From Purpureocillium takamizusanense (Eukaryota > Ascomycota > Sordariomycetes > Hypocreales > Ophiocordycipitaceae): DNA of 64,000 bases. Both the position numbers and the translations under genes were made by a program. The stretch covers positions 2,790,001-2,854,000 of the forward strand of contig NC_063071.1 in assembly GCF_022605165.1 (NCBI RefSeq), given 5' to 3'. The notes under the pieces were generated by a model. The model made no database searches. It worked only from the letters and a program-made list of their open reading frames with translations, and was not told the origin of the DNA. This document shows, in pieces, positions 32,752 to 44,164 of the stretch; the stretch's first letter is position 1; each line of letters begins with the position of its first letter.

Positions 32752-33107
32752 CATTTTTTTTCAAGAACCCCCGGTCTGTATGGCTGCAAAGAGGGGGGGG
32801 GGGGGGGGCGGTGGCATGTCCAGGTAGGTAGTAGTTTACCAGCACGGACATGGTTCCGCAGGCGTATGTCGCCGAACACCCGCCCGATGGGATGAATCAG
32901 TCAATGCCTTGGCCGTTTGTTAGCGATGTGGCGCCTCAGCGGCTGGAGACTTGTGAAGCGCAAACGAGCCAAGCGTCATGCGGCTGCGAACAAACCCGGC
33001 CAGTCACCCAAGGAACTAGGGGTCTGGAATCTGCTGCTGCCCCACAAGGCGTTCTGTTGGCGACAGGGATGCCGACCCGTCGGTGTTTACGAGTGGATCC
33101 AATTATC

Positions 33108-33116
33108 TTATCTGAT
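33108..33116 (-). promoter_or_regulatory. SreA/Fep1-type GATA site
   Basis: TTATCTGAT, an exact ATCAGATAA on the minus strand, preceded by a further TTATC. It lies 717 bp upstream of CFEM protein 1. Confidence 0.6.
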
Positions 33117-33840
33117 CATCACATCAATAGTTCATGTGTGAGCCCGTGCAGGTCGTCAACTCCTGACATTTTCGGGTCGCCCGCATGCAACATTCTCATT
33201 ATACTCATAAACTTGAGATTGAGGAAGAGCCGTCTTCCTGTTATGGCGGTGTGGGTTACGGCGGCGCTTTCTATACAGGATACGAAGGACTAACTTGGCT
33301 ACAAACAAGGCTATGCATGTGCCTAAGCTCATCCACAGCCCCAGTCGCACGTGGAAGCGGATGTGCACCCGGATCGACCCGACTACTGAGCTGGACCTTG
33401 ACACTTGACATTGCTCCCATGAATACCGGACCAGCCTCGGCCGACAGCACAATATAATCCTAGTCTTTTCACCGGAGACCATCTGCGCATACAGGGAATT
33501 CGTGACAAGGCGGCGGATCCGTGCTGCCACGACGCTCGGCCGCTCAGCCCCAACTTCCGGGCGCTACCAGGAGATTGTTTTGCACCCGCTTCATCTCATT
33601 TGTGGACTGAAATACCTGGCTGTGAACCCCTGATAGACTATTGACGGACACGCCCACTCCACAGTGCAGGCAGATGTCAACGAGCAAGATAGGCCCTAAC
33701 TTTCTACAGCAAATTTCTGTTTACGGGTATACTGTACAGCATGACGCCGATGGACAGTGCCTCGATCGAGATTGAACTCTATTGCTCACAACCCCTGCTT
33801 CATCAATCGCGAAACCGATAGGCCCACCCACTCTCTCTTA

Positions 33841-34426
33841 CTACAACGCCGCCATCAGTCCAGCTGCAACAAGGGCAACGATCGGAGCCGGCCCGGCCGT
33901 GGCGACCGCTCCACCGGTGGACGTGGAGCTCGCTGCTGCCCCCGTCGCCGCGGTCGCCGAAGTAGTAGTTGCCGCAGATGCGTTGCCGGTGGCGGTGGCG
34001 GTGGCGGCAGAGCCACTGGCAGCTGGGCCGGTGGGCGATGCCGTTCGCGTCTTCGCCTGGGCAGTTACGGCGGAGCAAAACTTGCCGCCGGCGGGGAGAA
34101 CCTTGGCTGGTGTCCAGAGTCAGCATTGACGGCGTCACTTCAATCACTTTCACAGTTCGGCTGGCCACTTTGCCCCGTCGGGGATACGTACAGATTGCGT
34201 CGTTGGACCCGCATGCCTGCAAGACGCAGTTGACGGCCTGGTTGTAAATGTCTTCGTAGTTCTTCTGGACGCACATGCAGACCGCGTCCTCGAGCGAGCA
34301 GGTGGTGGCCTTCTTGATGGCGTCGTCGATGCACTTCATCGAGCACTCTGGGAAGTAGTCCTGTCGCTGTTGTGCGGCTGCGGTGGCGGCCAGGGCCGAG
34401 AGAAGCAAGACGAGCGTGGACTTCAT
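33841..34426 (-). CDS. GPI-type CFEM protein 2
   Basis: Exons 34426-34192 and 34106-33841 (501 bp, 166 residues), with an 85-bp intron (GTACGT donor, CTGAC branch, CCAG acceptor). A signal peptide (about 1-19) is followed by a single CFEM domain with eight Cys in the classic order: CSMKC, TTC, VCMC, NC, AC, FC. The haem-ligand Asp is present in EDAVCMC. An Ala/Thr/Ser-rich linker and a hydrophobic tail (PIVALVAAGLMAAL) indicate a GPI anchor. The likely location is plasma membrane or wall, with a role in haem or iron handling (family knowledge). It is divergent from the siderophore-type transporter, with an iron-type GATA site in the shared promoter. Confidence 0.9.
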
Positions 34427-35396
34427 GGCTCAATGTGTTGTTCCTTTCGTTCAGGGGGTGCGCGTCAAAGCTGGTCGTGTAGGTAACGAGCGTGAAGCAG
34501 TGAAAGTTCTCAGCAACGAAGGAATTCAAGCATGCAGGTGGAATCGCCCCCGGACCACTGGGTATTCAACGTCCTGCCGCAGATTTTAAGGCCTCCCGTG
34601 GTGTGGCGGCCCAAGCCAACCCCGCCTCCAGTGTCGCAACGGCGCTATCCACCTCGACGGAGGAGGGCAGCAGAGGCGTACGGGTTACGTAGGTAATTTG
34701 CCCCGAGCGAGCCCGTCCGGGGACCCTAGTTCGCGGATGGAGCCCATCGTGAGGCTGAACGGAGGCGGAGACTTCGGCGGTTTAGCCAACCCCGAAGCCG
34801 CCCACCGTTTTTGTGGCTGGTCTAACTAGCCCGCGGATCTGATAAGATTTTTGCGATGCATGGGGACCTGGCCAGCCTCGATGCGCCATTTACAGTCCGG
34901 GCTCGCTTACTAGCTCTGCCAGGGGTCTTTTCGTTTGCATCACTTGATCCGAAGCTACTGTATGTATATGTAAAAAAAAAAAAAAAAAACAAAGGAGGCC
35001 ACAAAGCCTTGTGGCATGCATGTGACCCCCGAGGGCCGCCGTTGTCGGGGCCGAAGCCAGCGTCACCCACTATGCTCCATATCCTCCTGTTCCCGCGCGG
35101 ACTAGGGCGCGTAACGCCGAGACTTGGCTGGTGCTTGTCCTTTTTACAAAAAGTACATTTGCATGTGCAGCGACTACTACATACTGTATATTGTTTTCGC
35201 GTACAGTGTTTTCTTTGACGGAACTGCTGTCGTTTATCGGGTGGCATTACACGGCGATTGCGAGGCGCCAGGCCACACTGTTGACGCTCGGTCACGGCTT
35301 GACTGCCAACTTTGCGACGACCTCAACCACTGACAATCGTTCTTCAAGCTGCTGTTTGCCGAATCACGGAGCCCCGCGGCAGTTGCAGAGTAGTGC
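34427..35396. promoter_or_regulatory. divergent promoter region, CFEM 2 / siderophore-type transporter
   Basis: 970 bp between the two start codons. It contains an exact GATA site at 34837-34845 and a run of about 18 A near 34972-34989. No gene recognised. Confidence 0.55.
34837..34845 (+). promoter_or_regulatory. SreA/Fep1-type GATA site
   Basis: Exact ATCTGATAA. It lies 411 bp upstream of CFEM protein 2 and 552 bp upstream of the transporter start, so it could serve both. Confidence 0.65.
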
Positions 35397-37350
35397 ATGA
35401 TGGCCGCGCCTGAGATGTTTGGCGCGGACGACAAGTCTGCGGCGAGGTCCGCCGCTAATAAGCAAGAGGCATCGGACCACTCTGCAGAAAAGCACGACAA
35501 CGACGACGTCGATGATGGCAGGCAGGCGGGAGTGCGGAAGATTGAGGCCGCTGCATCCATCTGGTCGAAATGGCACCTGATTGCCGCATTCGCAAAGTCA
35601 GTCTCTCGCCCGCCAGCGCATTCATGTTGTCCGCTTCATGTGCCCACAGCAACTTGACATCTGATCACTAACGAACGCTCGCCGACTCGTAAAGCATATG
35701 GCTTATTTACTTCATCCTGTCCATCATGGAAGTCGTGTTCCGCACGCTGGATCCCTTCGTCACGAGCGCCTTCTCGCGGCACTCCCTCACCGCGGCCATG
35801 GGCATCATCTCGAGCATCGTCGGCGGCCTGTCCAAGCTCGCCATCGCCAAGATCCTCGACACCGTCGGCCGGCCGCAGGGCATGGCGCTGGCGCTCTTGG
35901 TGTGGGTCATGGGCATGGTCATGATGGCCGCGTGCAAGAACGTCGAGACGTATGCCGCGGCGCAAGTCTTTTCATCAACAGGGTAAGCCCCGCCATTATG
36001 ACATACATGTACCCCTTTTTGCCGGACGAAAGTCAATATCACTGGTCATGATTCTCCCTGCTGACAAGTGTGGTTTGGTTTGTTGGTGCGCGCAGCTCTC
36101 AGGGGGTGAGCTACTGCCTCACCATCTTCATTGCCGACACTACGAGCCTTTTGAATCGTCCGCTGATGCTCGCGTTCGCCACGTCTCCCTACATCGTCAC
36201 GACGTGGATTGGCGGCCCGCTGGCGAGCAGAGTCATCGCTGGACCGGGTTGGCGCTGGGGTTTTGGCATGTGGGCCATCATCACGCCCGTGGTCGTCATG
36301 CCCCTCGTCATCCTCTTCGGCTGGGACCAATACAGGGCCAAGAAGCAGGGGATTGTGCCGCCCAAGGACACCTCCAAGTCGACCTTTGCCGCAGTCAAGG
36401 CCTTCGTCATCGAGGTCGATCTCTTCGGCCTGCTGCTTCTCGCCGGGGGCATGGCACTATTCCTGCTTCCTTTTGCCCTTTGGCAGTACCAGGACGACGG
36501 ATGGCGCAGCGCCCTGGTCATTAGCATGATCATCGTCGGCGGTCTGCTCGTCATTGCGTTCGTGCTGTGGGAAAAGTACCTCGCTCCGGTGACGTTTATC
36601 CCCATCGGCTTACTGACAGACCGGACCGTCTTCTTCGCCGGACTCATGTTCCTTTTCGTTTTCGCCAACTCTCTCATCTGGGGCAGCTACTTTACGTCCA
36701 TGCTCCTCGTCGTCTGGAACACGGGCGTCACAAAGGCGACATACATCAGCAACATCTATCGAGTCGGCTCGTGCTTTGCGGGTCTCGTTCTCGGATACCT
36801 CATTAGAGTCACGGGCCGCTTCAAATGGGTCGCGACCATGTATGCGCTGCCGCTCATGCTGCTCGGCGTGGGGCTCATGATTCACTTCCGGCAGGCGAGC
36901 CAGGCGGTCGGATACGTCGTCATGACGCAGATTTTCGTCGCCTTCGCGGGAGGCCCCATGGTCATCGCCGGTGAAATGGCCATGATGGCTCCTTCGGACC
37001 ATCAGCACGTCGCGGTCATCATCGCGATACTGGACCTGTTCGCCGGCGTTGGCAATGCTATTGGCCGTGCGATCTCTTCCGCGATTTGGGCGGGTACGTT
37101 TAAGGAGGCCCTGGCCAGGAACCTGCCCGCGGAGGCCCCCGTCGACAGCATATACGGAAGCCTGCCGATCCAGCTGAGCTACGAGCCGGGCTCGCCGGAG
37201 CGGCTGGGGATTTCGGAGGCGTACTCGGAGTCTCAGCGCTACATGCTCATCACGAGTACGTGCTTTGTGGCCATTGCGTGGGGATGCGCTTGGGTTTGGA
37301 GGGATATTCGCGTCAAGGACAGGAAGCAAGTGCAAGGCTACGTGGTATGA
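35397..37350 (+). CDS. MFS siderophore-iron transporter (MirB/Sit1-like)
   Basis: Exons 35397-35596, 35695-35982 and 36096-37350 (1743 bp, 580 residues); introns of 98 and 113 bp restore phase. After a charged cytoplasmic N-terminus (about 60 residues, rich in Asp/Lys) come many membrane helices, compatible with the 14-helix SIT family. Landmarks include AKILDTVGRPQGMAL, SQGVSYCLTIFIADTTSLLNR, ATSPYIVTTWIGGPLA, RWGFGMWAIITPVV and the late DLFAGVGNAIGRAISSAIW. Length and blocks match fungal transporters that import ferric siderophores by proton symport at the plasma membrane. The exact siderophore cannot be read. A GATA site of the iron-repressor type in its promoter supports iron control (inference). 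Confidence 0.92.
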
Positions 37351-37535
37351 TGGCATCGTGGGTACATATACCTTGGTAACATGCATAATTAAAGTCTTTT
37401 GACCGGCTCCAATTGCGCTGCGGAAAACATGCGACCAGTCGTTCACGTACGGTCCCAAGCTCCCCTGGATCTTCCATGCATTGTTACTTGCTTGTGGCGA
37501 AATGGTCAGGGTCAGCAGAGTGCCGGATGTGCCCG

Positions 37536-39177
37536 TCACAGCTCTTGAGAGAGCAGCCGTCGCAACTCCCGGATGCCATCAGGGCCCAGTGACTCCATGT
37601 CCAACCGCAGCCCCTGTGCGCTGTTCGAAGTTGCCACGTCCGGGTTCGGATAGTACCAACAGGCGATGGCGATGATGACGTAGACAATCTGCTCCTTGTC
37701 AGTACTACATCGTGTCAACTGAAGCAAGGGCATCCTCGTAGGACCATACCACTAGTAGAGCGCCTTCAAGCCAGTTCGATTCACCATCGCGAAGAAAGTT
37801 GCCCACGACGAGAATCGAGAGAACCAGGAGCGCCACCATGAAAATCTCAAAGTTGAGATCCATGGGCTTGCCGATAATCCAACCGACAATCACCACCAAG
37901 GGCGCGTTGAACAGGGCTGTTTGGATGGACGGCCCGAGGCAATGATATAGCGCGACGTTGATCACTCCGTCTGTCACGAGCAGAGTGCGCACGGTCAGCT
38001 TGATCCAAGACCCAGCGTGTTTGGAAGGAAGGGAACATGGAAGGTTGGGAAACTTACCCCAGGCCTCATCGATGGCAGTCAAATGCTCCGCAGACTTTTC
38101 CACGAGCGGGAGCAGGATGAGACCGAGGAACTGATCGGGCACGCCGCTCTCGACAACGTGCTCGATCTGCTCGACGAGAAGGACGAGCAGCACCGTGACG
38201 AGCACGAGCGACAGTGCAATAGCCAGCAGCGCCTCGGTCATGGTGAACTTGGGCTTCGCCATGTCCTCGTGCCTGTCGGTGTCTCGATGCTCGTCCTGCT
38301 CAATCACCTCGTCGAAGATGCTGTGCCGGCTGCTCGCCTGGTACCACGTGTACAGCAAGAATGCCACCATCAAGGCAATGGACGTCGCCTGGCTGATGCG
38401 CAGCACGTCTTCCCGGAGCTTCCTGTCGGTGAATGTCCAGTCCGGGCGTCTGAACCCCGGAAGCTCGCCTACCACTTCGGCTTTGAGGGCCGAGTAGAAG
38501 GCGCTCGGGATGAGCAGGCCAAAGGCAGCCACGAGGAGGAGCCCGGTGCCGACCTCGGAGACGATGGCGTGGAACTTTTGGCTGGCGTTGCGGAGGCCGC
38601 CGAAGAAGAAGCACAGGCCGAGACAGAGCAGCAGGTTGGTGAGGATGCTGCCGAGTATGGCTGCCTGTATGATGGGTATGAGGTTGCCCTCGTCACCGCC
38701 CCCACCGCCCCCGCCGCCGTTGTTGTTGTTGTTACCCGGCGGCGTCTCTGGTCGGTGCTTGCCGAGGAGGACGACAAACAGGATGATCTCGATGATGGAG
38801 CCAAAGGTGGTCTCGATGAGTATGCCGGCGACCTTGGGCATTTTGCGCGCAAACTCCTGGCCTGCGAAGCCGAGGAGGTTCGCCGACGGGATCACGGCGA
38901 CGTACGCGGTAGCAAACTTCCATGACTCGAGGCCCGACGAGATGTGCAGCAGCAGCGCGACGGGGACAAAGGGCCAGAGCAGGTTGACCAGCTTGGAAGC
39001 GGTGCAGGAGCTTCGCCAGAGTATGACGAAGAATTGGCGCGGGTCGAACCCATGGCGTCCGCTCTCGCCCTCGGCGGCGACGACTCCGCGCGTGCCGTGA
39101 CTGCTACCAGACGTCGGGAGGAGGGGTGAGTGCTCGCTGCGGTCTTGGTGTGCAGCGTGGGTGTGATTGTTGGACAT
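37536..39177 (-). CDS. CAX-like Ca2+/cation exchanger family membrane protein
   Basis: Exons 39177-38058, 37970-37750 and 37688-37536 (1494 bp, 497 residues), with introns of 87 and 61 bp (GTAAGT and GTATGG donors). Eleven or so membrane helices in two halves. The first alpha-type repeat reads IETTFGSIIEIILF; the second reads LVEKSAEHLTAIDEAW, followed by CLGPSIQTALFNAPLVVIVGW. The acidic Glu of each repeat is kept. The Asn of the usual GN-A/V-x-E motif is Ser in repeat 1, and the GNAAEH of repeat 2 is EKSAEH. A Gly/Asn low-complexity loop sits near residue 153. Vacuolar H+-coupled cation exchange is the family role; ion choice may differ here. Confidence 0.85.
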
Positions 39178-40442
39178 GACGACTGGAAACGAGCGGTTGT
39201 CAGCACAAAGTACACCGGCTTGCAGTGTCTACTGTCTGATCCCCCCAAGTTCAATGTTGGTCAGTAGGCTGAGGTCGAATGGGGATGTTGGAAACGATCA
39301 GTAAAGTTCAACTTTGACGGCGTGACTGACCGTTGACGTAGGAGCATCAACGATCCTGGGCGGGGTCGCGTGGCCAGTGCTTTTCGTGGCAGAAGCGGTC
39401 TCGATTAACAAGCTTTAGCTGGGATGATGTGGCAGCCTCCACTCGTTGGGGCAGTCCAAGACAGTTTCGCACTTGGATGACCCGGAGCATGTACTAACGT
39501 TGCTTTCTTTGTCCCGAGACAGCTGTCGTCAACACAAAGACGAAGATTGATCATCAGACTAAACTCCAGATTGACGGGGTAGCGTTCACTTGAGCTCAGC
39601 CCCCACGCCCTATTTCCTCGCTCTTGATTCCGTAACGACTTGACAACCGCGAGCTTGAGCGCGCCGGTCGCCAACCAAACTCTTTTTCAAGTTCCCATCG
39701 GGCAATGCAACACTGGAGAGCTGGGCATACAAAAAGCAAAGCGAGTCGACCTCTGAAAGGAGACAATCGCAGGCTTCGACAAGCAACCAGCAAGCCAGAT
39801 CTGCACTACCTTCGAGAAGAGTTGACATCAACGATCTTCTCTGAGCAAACGGATCAGGCGTGCGGGCCGAGGAATGACGAATCTTGTTCTCGGGGCCCCT
39901 CATCAAGATGGAGCTTCCCCAGGCACATCCGCACGTGTAATATGGGGAGGGGCGTCAGCGTCATCCATGCCCCAGCGCCACACATCACCACCGTTGGACT
40001 TGAAGCGCGCCCCCTCCAGTGAAAACACCTCTGGGCGGCCTCAACGCTCAGCCGCAGCGACTAATGCGGCGCGGATCATCGGGGCCCTCGCGCGCTGGTG
40101 GATGAATTAGCCTGCCCGCCTGCCCACCTAACAAGCAAGCAAGCGCGCGCAAACGAAGCAGGCACACAAGCCAGCCAGCAAGCAAGCAAGCAACGGCGAG
40201 GTGCGCCCCGTGTCATCGGAGGCCTCGCTCCGCATGCCACTTCTTCGACCCCCTGGCCGTCGCGCTCGAGGAGGACCCCGCGTCTGACATTTGATGTAGT
40301 AATATTAGTATGTCCCTCAGCCCTGTGTGGTAGGATATTGAGCCAAATCCCCTCACGGTGCTCGTGGGAGCACAGGCTAGTAGTGAGAACGCTCGCCTGT
40401 ACAGCTTCAAAAACGGACGAGCAGCAGACTGAACCAGACGTC
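39178..40442. other. intergenic with (CAAG)n microsatellite
   Basis: About 1.26 kb. CAAG-type repeats are at 40134-40192. Short frames only; no gene recognised. Confidence 0.4.
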
Positions 40443-42089
40443 ATGAGCCAGCAACCGCCGTACGGACACCCGCCGCAGGGCGGCTACTACCCGCAAGGCG
40501 CGCCGCCGTACAACCAGCAGCAGCAGCAACCATACGGACAGAATCCGCAGCAGCCTCCGTACGGCCAGGCGGCACCCCCTCCTCCTCACGCTCCTCCTCC
40601 TCAGGGCGGGCAGTATCCGGGGCAGCCGCCGTACCAGCAACCGCCATACGGACAGCCGCAGCAGGGCGGCGGCTACTATCCGCCCGGGCCGCAGCAGCAG
40701 TATCAAGGGCAGCAGCAGCATCAGCAGCAGCAGCCATACGGCGCGCCGCCGCCGCCGCAGGGGAATTATGCTGCTCAGCAGCCCTACGCTCCGCCGGGAG
40801 GGCCTCAGGGTGGTCAATATGGACAGCAGCCGCCGTATCATCCGGGCCAGGGGCATCAGCAGGCGTATCCGCCGGCTGGGTACGGCGCACCGGTATGTGA
40901 ACACTGTCGCGATATGACGCGCGGATCCGCGCCTGGGATGATTAGAGCGTGTGTGCATGAGCGCTGACATGGCGACCAACCCCCATCATCGCAGGCGCCG
41001 GGACAAGCTCCTCCCCATCAGCAGCCGTGGCAGCAGCAGCAGCAGCCCGGCCCGCCGCATCAGCAACAACAACCGTACGGCCATGTCCAGGTGGCGCCGC
41101 CTACTCCCGCGTCCCCGGGCTACGACACGGCGCAGAAACAATGGGCGCAGCCGGTGCACACGAGCGACGACATCGAGACGATCCGCAAGGCGATGAAGGG
41201 CATGGGCTGCGACGAGAAGGCGCTCATCAGGGTGCTGACGGACCTCAAGTACGCCAACCCGTGGGCCATGGAGCAGCTGGTGCGCGACTACAACAGCCGG
41301 TTCATGCGCGACCTCGTCAAGGACATTGAGAGCGAGACGCGGGGGGACCTGGAGACGGGGCTCATGGCGCTGGTGCGCGGGCCGCTCGCCAACGACGTCC
41401 ACGCGCTCGACAAGGCGCTCAACCGGGCGGGCACTGACGAGGAGACGCTCATGGACGTGCTGCTCTGCCGGTCCAACGCCGACGTGCGCGCCATCGCGGC
41501 CGAGTACCGCCGCGTCAAGGGCCGGGAGCTGCTCACGGTCATCAGGGACGACGTCGACGACAACCTCTACCGGCTGTACAGCATGGCGCTGGCGGCGACG
41601 CGCGCCGAGGACGCCGCCCCCGTGCTGCCCGCCGACATCGACCACAAGGTGACGGAGCTGCAGCGCGCGACCGAGGGCATGATAGGTGCCAACGCCGCGG
41701 CCGTGGCGCAGGTATTTACGAGCTCGAGCGACGCGCAGCTGCACGCCGTGAGCGACGCGTACCGCCGCAAGTACCACCGCAGCCTCGAGGAGGTCATCGA
41801 GAAGGAGTTCCGCGGCGACATGGAGGACGCGCTGCTGCGGATGCTGACGCACGCCGTCGACAGGGCGCGATGCGATGCGGCCCGCCTGCACCAGCCGCTC
41901 GTCAAGACGGTGCGCAAGGACAGGCTCTTCATCAACCGCCTCGTTGCGCTGTATTGGGACCGCCCGCGGCTGGAGGCGGCGCGCGCGGCGTATCGCAAGG
42001 CGTACGGCGCGTCGCCCGGGCGGACCATCAAGGATGCGCTGAGCGGGGACCACGAGAAGCTGATGCTTGCGTTGGTTGGCGAGAAGTGA
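40443..42089 (+). CDS. annexin with long Pro/Gln/Gly/Tyr-rich N-terminus
   Basis: Exons 40443-40892 and 40995-42089 (1545 bp, 514 residues), with a 102-bp intron (GTATGT donor, CGCAG acceptor). Residues 1 to about 200 are low complexity with PYGQ/PPQGG steps, as in annexin A7/A11. The core from about 207 holds four annexin repeats. Repeat 1 starts SDDIETIRKAMKGMGCDEKALI and repeat 2 has NRAGTDEETLMDVLLCRSN. Repeats 3 and 4 are degenerate: GMIGANAAAVAQVF, and a last repeat lacking a clear GxGT loop. Annexins bind acidic phospholipids in a Ca2+-dependent way and act in membrane trafficking or repair. Type-II loops are best kept in repeats 1 and 2. The low-complexity N-terminus could support condensation (inference). 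Confidence 0.93.
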
Positions 42090-42546
42090 GGGGTCCAGCC
42101 GCCTCCGTGAGGGGCTGCCTCCGTGAGAGGGAGAGGGAGAGAGGGTGCTGTTGTGAGCTTGATTAAATCACGACGACATGTTCCTGTATGTGCGTGCTGC
42201 TGTGAAAGACGTGTGCTGTGGAAGAGGTATCGACGTCTTGTGTTGGGTTTTGTTTCCAGTCCAGGGGCGGCAAGTGTTTTGATACAGATTGAAACGAAAC
42301 ATCAGGGGATGTGTTGTTGGTGCTCCTTCCTGATGGACGTCGTTTGGCAAAGCCTGCTTATGAGTACCGAATCGAAACTGGGATGAACATGTCAATTTCA
42401 TGTTATGATGATGATGATTCCTTAAAGTGTTGTCTATTGCTGCAACTGTTGCACGGAGGCTTGGAGCTCACGAAGTCATTTGATGGACGACGACACTATC
42501 ACATCACATACCCTGCCGAACAAAGAGCATACGTTCGCTCGTTCAT
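42090..42546. other. intergenic, no gene seen
   Basis: About 450 bp between the annexin gene and the small secreted-protein gene. No feature recognised. Confidence 0.35.
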
Positions 42547-43160
42547 TCACGCTTCATAGTCCTCGTAGAATCCAATCTCAGATGTCCCCTCCCCGTCATC
42601 GATCCCCATCATCATAGTGTCCCGCTATCGTCGCACCACTCGGCCAACATTGATCAATGTCCGTCCGCCCCCTCATCCGATCCATCATCAACTCCCGTCA
42701 GCCATAGTGGCAAACACACTTGCACACGGTTCCGAGACACTGGCGCATCCAACAAGTCAGTCACGAGGGGAGTGCACAACAACAACACATCCATCGTCGA
42801 TTGAAGCCAGCCCACGCCCATCACCAACTCTTAGTAAAAGAATCACCACGCCCATCTTCTCTTACTCAGAGGTTCATCACGTCGCCACCTCTTACTAAAA
42901 AGAAACACTCACGACGCGCGTCACCTCTTCATTTTTTTTACTCAACAAAAAGAAAAGACACTCACCTCGGACTGCCCGCAGTTGATGTACTTGCTCCCCC
43001 CCGTGCACAGCACCTTGCACTGGTCGTCCTGGTACGAGCACTCGTACCGCCGCTCGAGGGTCGTCAAGGTCTCACCAGCCACCGCGGCTGGGACGGCCAC
43101 CACCACCGTGCTCGCCGAACCCATCAACAGGATGACAGCAGAGGGCAGGGCGAAACGCAT
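42547..43160 (-). CDS. small Cys-rich secreted protein (second exon tentative)
   Basis: Exon 1 (43160-42966) is well supported. It encodes a signal peptide (MRFALPSAVILLMGSASTVV), a dibasic ERR site and a compact mature part with four Cys spaced C-x6-C-x3-C-x8-C (YECSYQDDQC, VLCTGG, YINCG). It ends at a strong GTGAGT donor in phase 0. A phase-0 acceptor at 42625 gives exon 2 (42624-42547), encoding an acidic tail ending FYEDYEA; this needs an unusually long 341-bp intron, so the C-terminus is uncertain. The total would be 90 residues. It looks like a secreted effector- or defensin-sized protein, but no family is recognised. Confidence 0.5.
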
Positions 43161-44164
43161 CGTGAACGTACGTATCGAATCGGTTGCTTCAGGTATCCCT
43201 GGGCCACGAGAGTAAAATCATGTTCCAACAGAAACCTCGTGGTTTTTTTTTTTTTGCGCGAGGAATCCAATGGCTTTAAGTACTCCTCTTATCCCCCCAC
43301 GTGAACAAAAGCAAGCTTTCTCCTCACGTCACGATAGTGACAGCACCAAAGCACCGGGCGGCGGCGGCGGCGGCGGGTAAATGGTATGCGATCAATACGC
43401 AAACGGCCCGGCTGCGTTGTGTTATGTCCAGACGCCAGCCAGCCTGGCCGCAAGAGGCACCACCACCACCTGACGAGGCGTCGAGTAGTACTTGAGGCGC
43501 CCACGTTGAAAGGGCCGGCTTCAATTCGTATATACTTGGCTTGGCTTGGCTTATTATTGATGCTTGGCTTCATCTTTACTTCGTACTCGCCCTTCACGAG
43601 GCGTAGGCGTGGGCGTACTTGGGGGCCGTGTCAACGTCGGCTTCACTTCGTACTCTTCGTACACGCCACTTGGTACATGTGCGCTTCGCTGGCGCTGGCG
43701 CTGTCTTTAATGCGGACCGGTGGGCGTGGCATGGCAGACCAGTCGGCCAGCCGGTTTGTCAGTCAGTCGATCAGCCAGTCTGCCCTATAACTTGACTTAC
43801 TACGTACCCCGCCAGCCAGCCTCAGCTTGAGCGAGGGCCGCCCGATCGCCAGGGCCGTGGATCACGAGGGCCGTGTCTCACGTTTCTCTCAACGTCCACG
43901 CCAATCTCGATTCGGCGAGTGGACGGACGAGGGCTGCGACGTCATTGATGGAAGCTTTGGCCGCACCGATAAATACCGGAGGAGAGGCTGCAACCTGAAG
44001 GGGGGTCAAACCACACCTGACAAACACCACAGCAGAGGAACGACACAGATATCAAGTGTACCCAGGCACAGTCATGCCCCATTACGCCAGTCTATTTTAT
44101 CCCGCCATCAACGATCCATTACTCCTTTTTTAAGACAAACAACAAATTCCGGTCCCAGGCATTA
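43161..44164. other. intergenic, no gene seen
   Basis: About 1 kb between genes; GGC repeats near 43362-43377 and an imperfect CTTGG repeat near 43538-43552. No gene recognised. Confidence 0.35.

Larger units (their letters stand above)
32392..33840. other. intergenic between the two CFEM genes; carries GATA sites and a G-run
   Basis: No gene recognised. It holds two groups of iron-type GATA sites (listed separately) and a run of about 16 G near 32793-32808. Confidence 0.45.

Noticed and set aside
38017..38925. 302-codon plus-strand frame
   Set aside because: Antisense shadow of the CAX-like exchanger.
40986..42053. 355-codon minus-strand frame
   Set aside because: Antisense shadow of the annexin core; the annexin repeats are clear on the plus strand.
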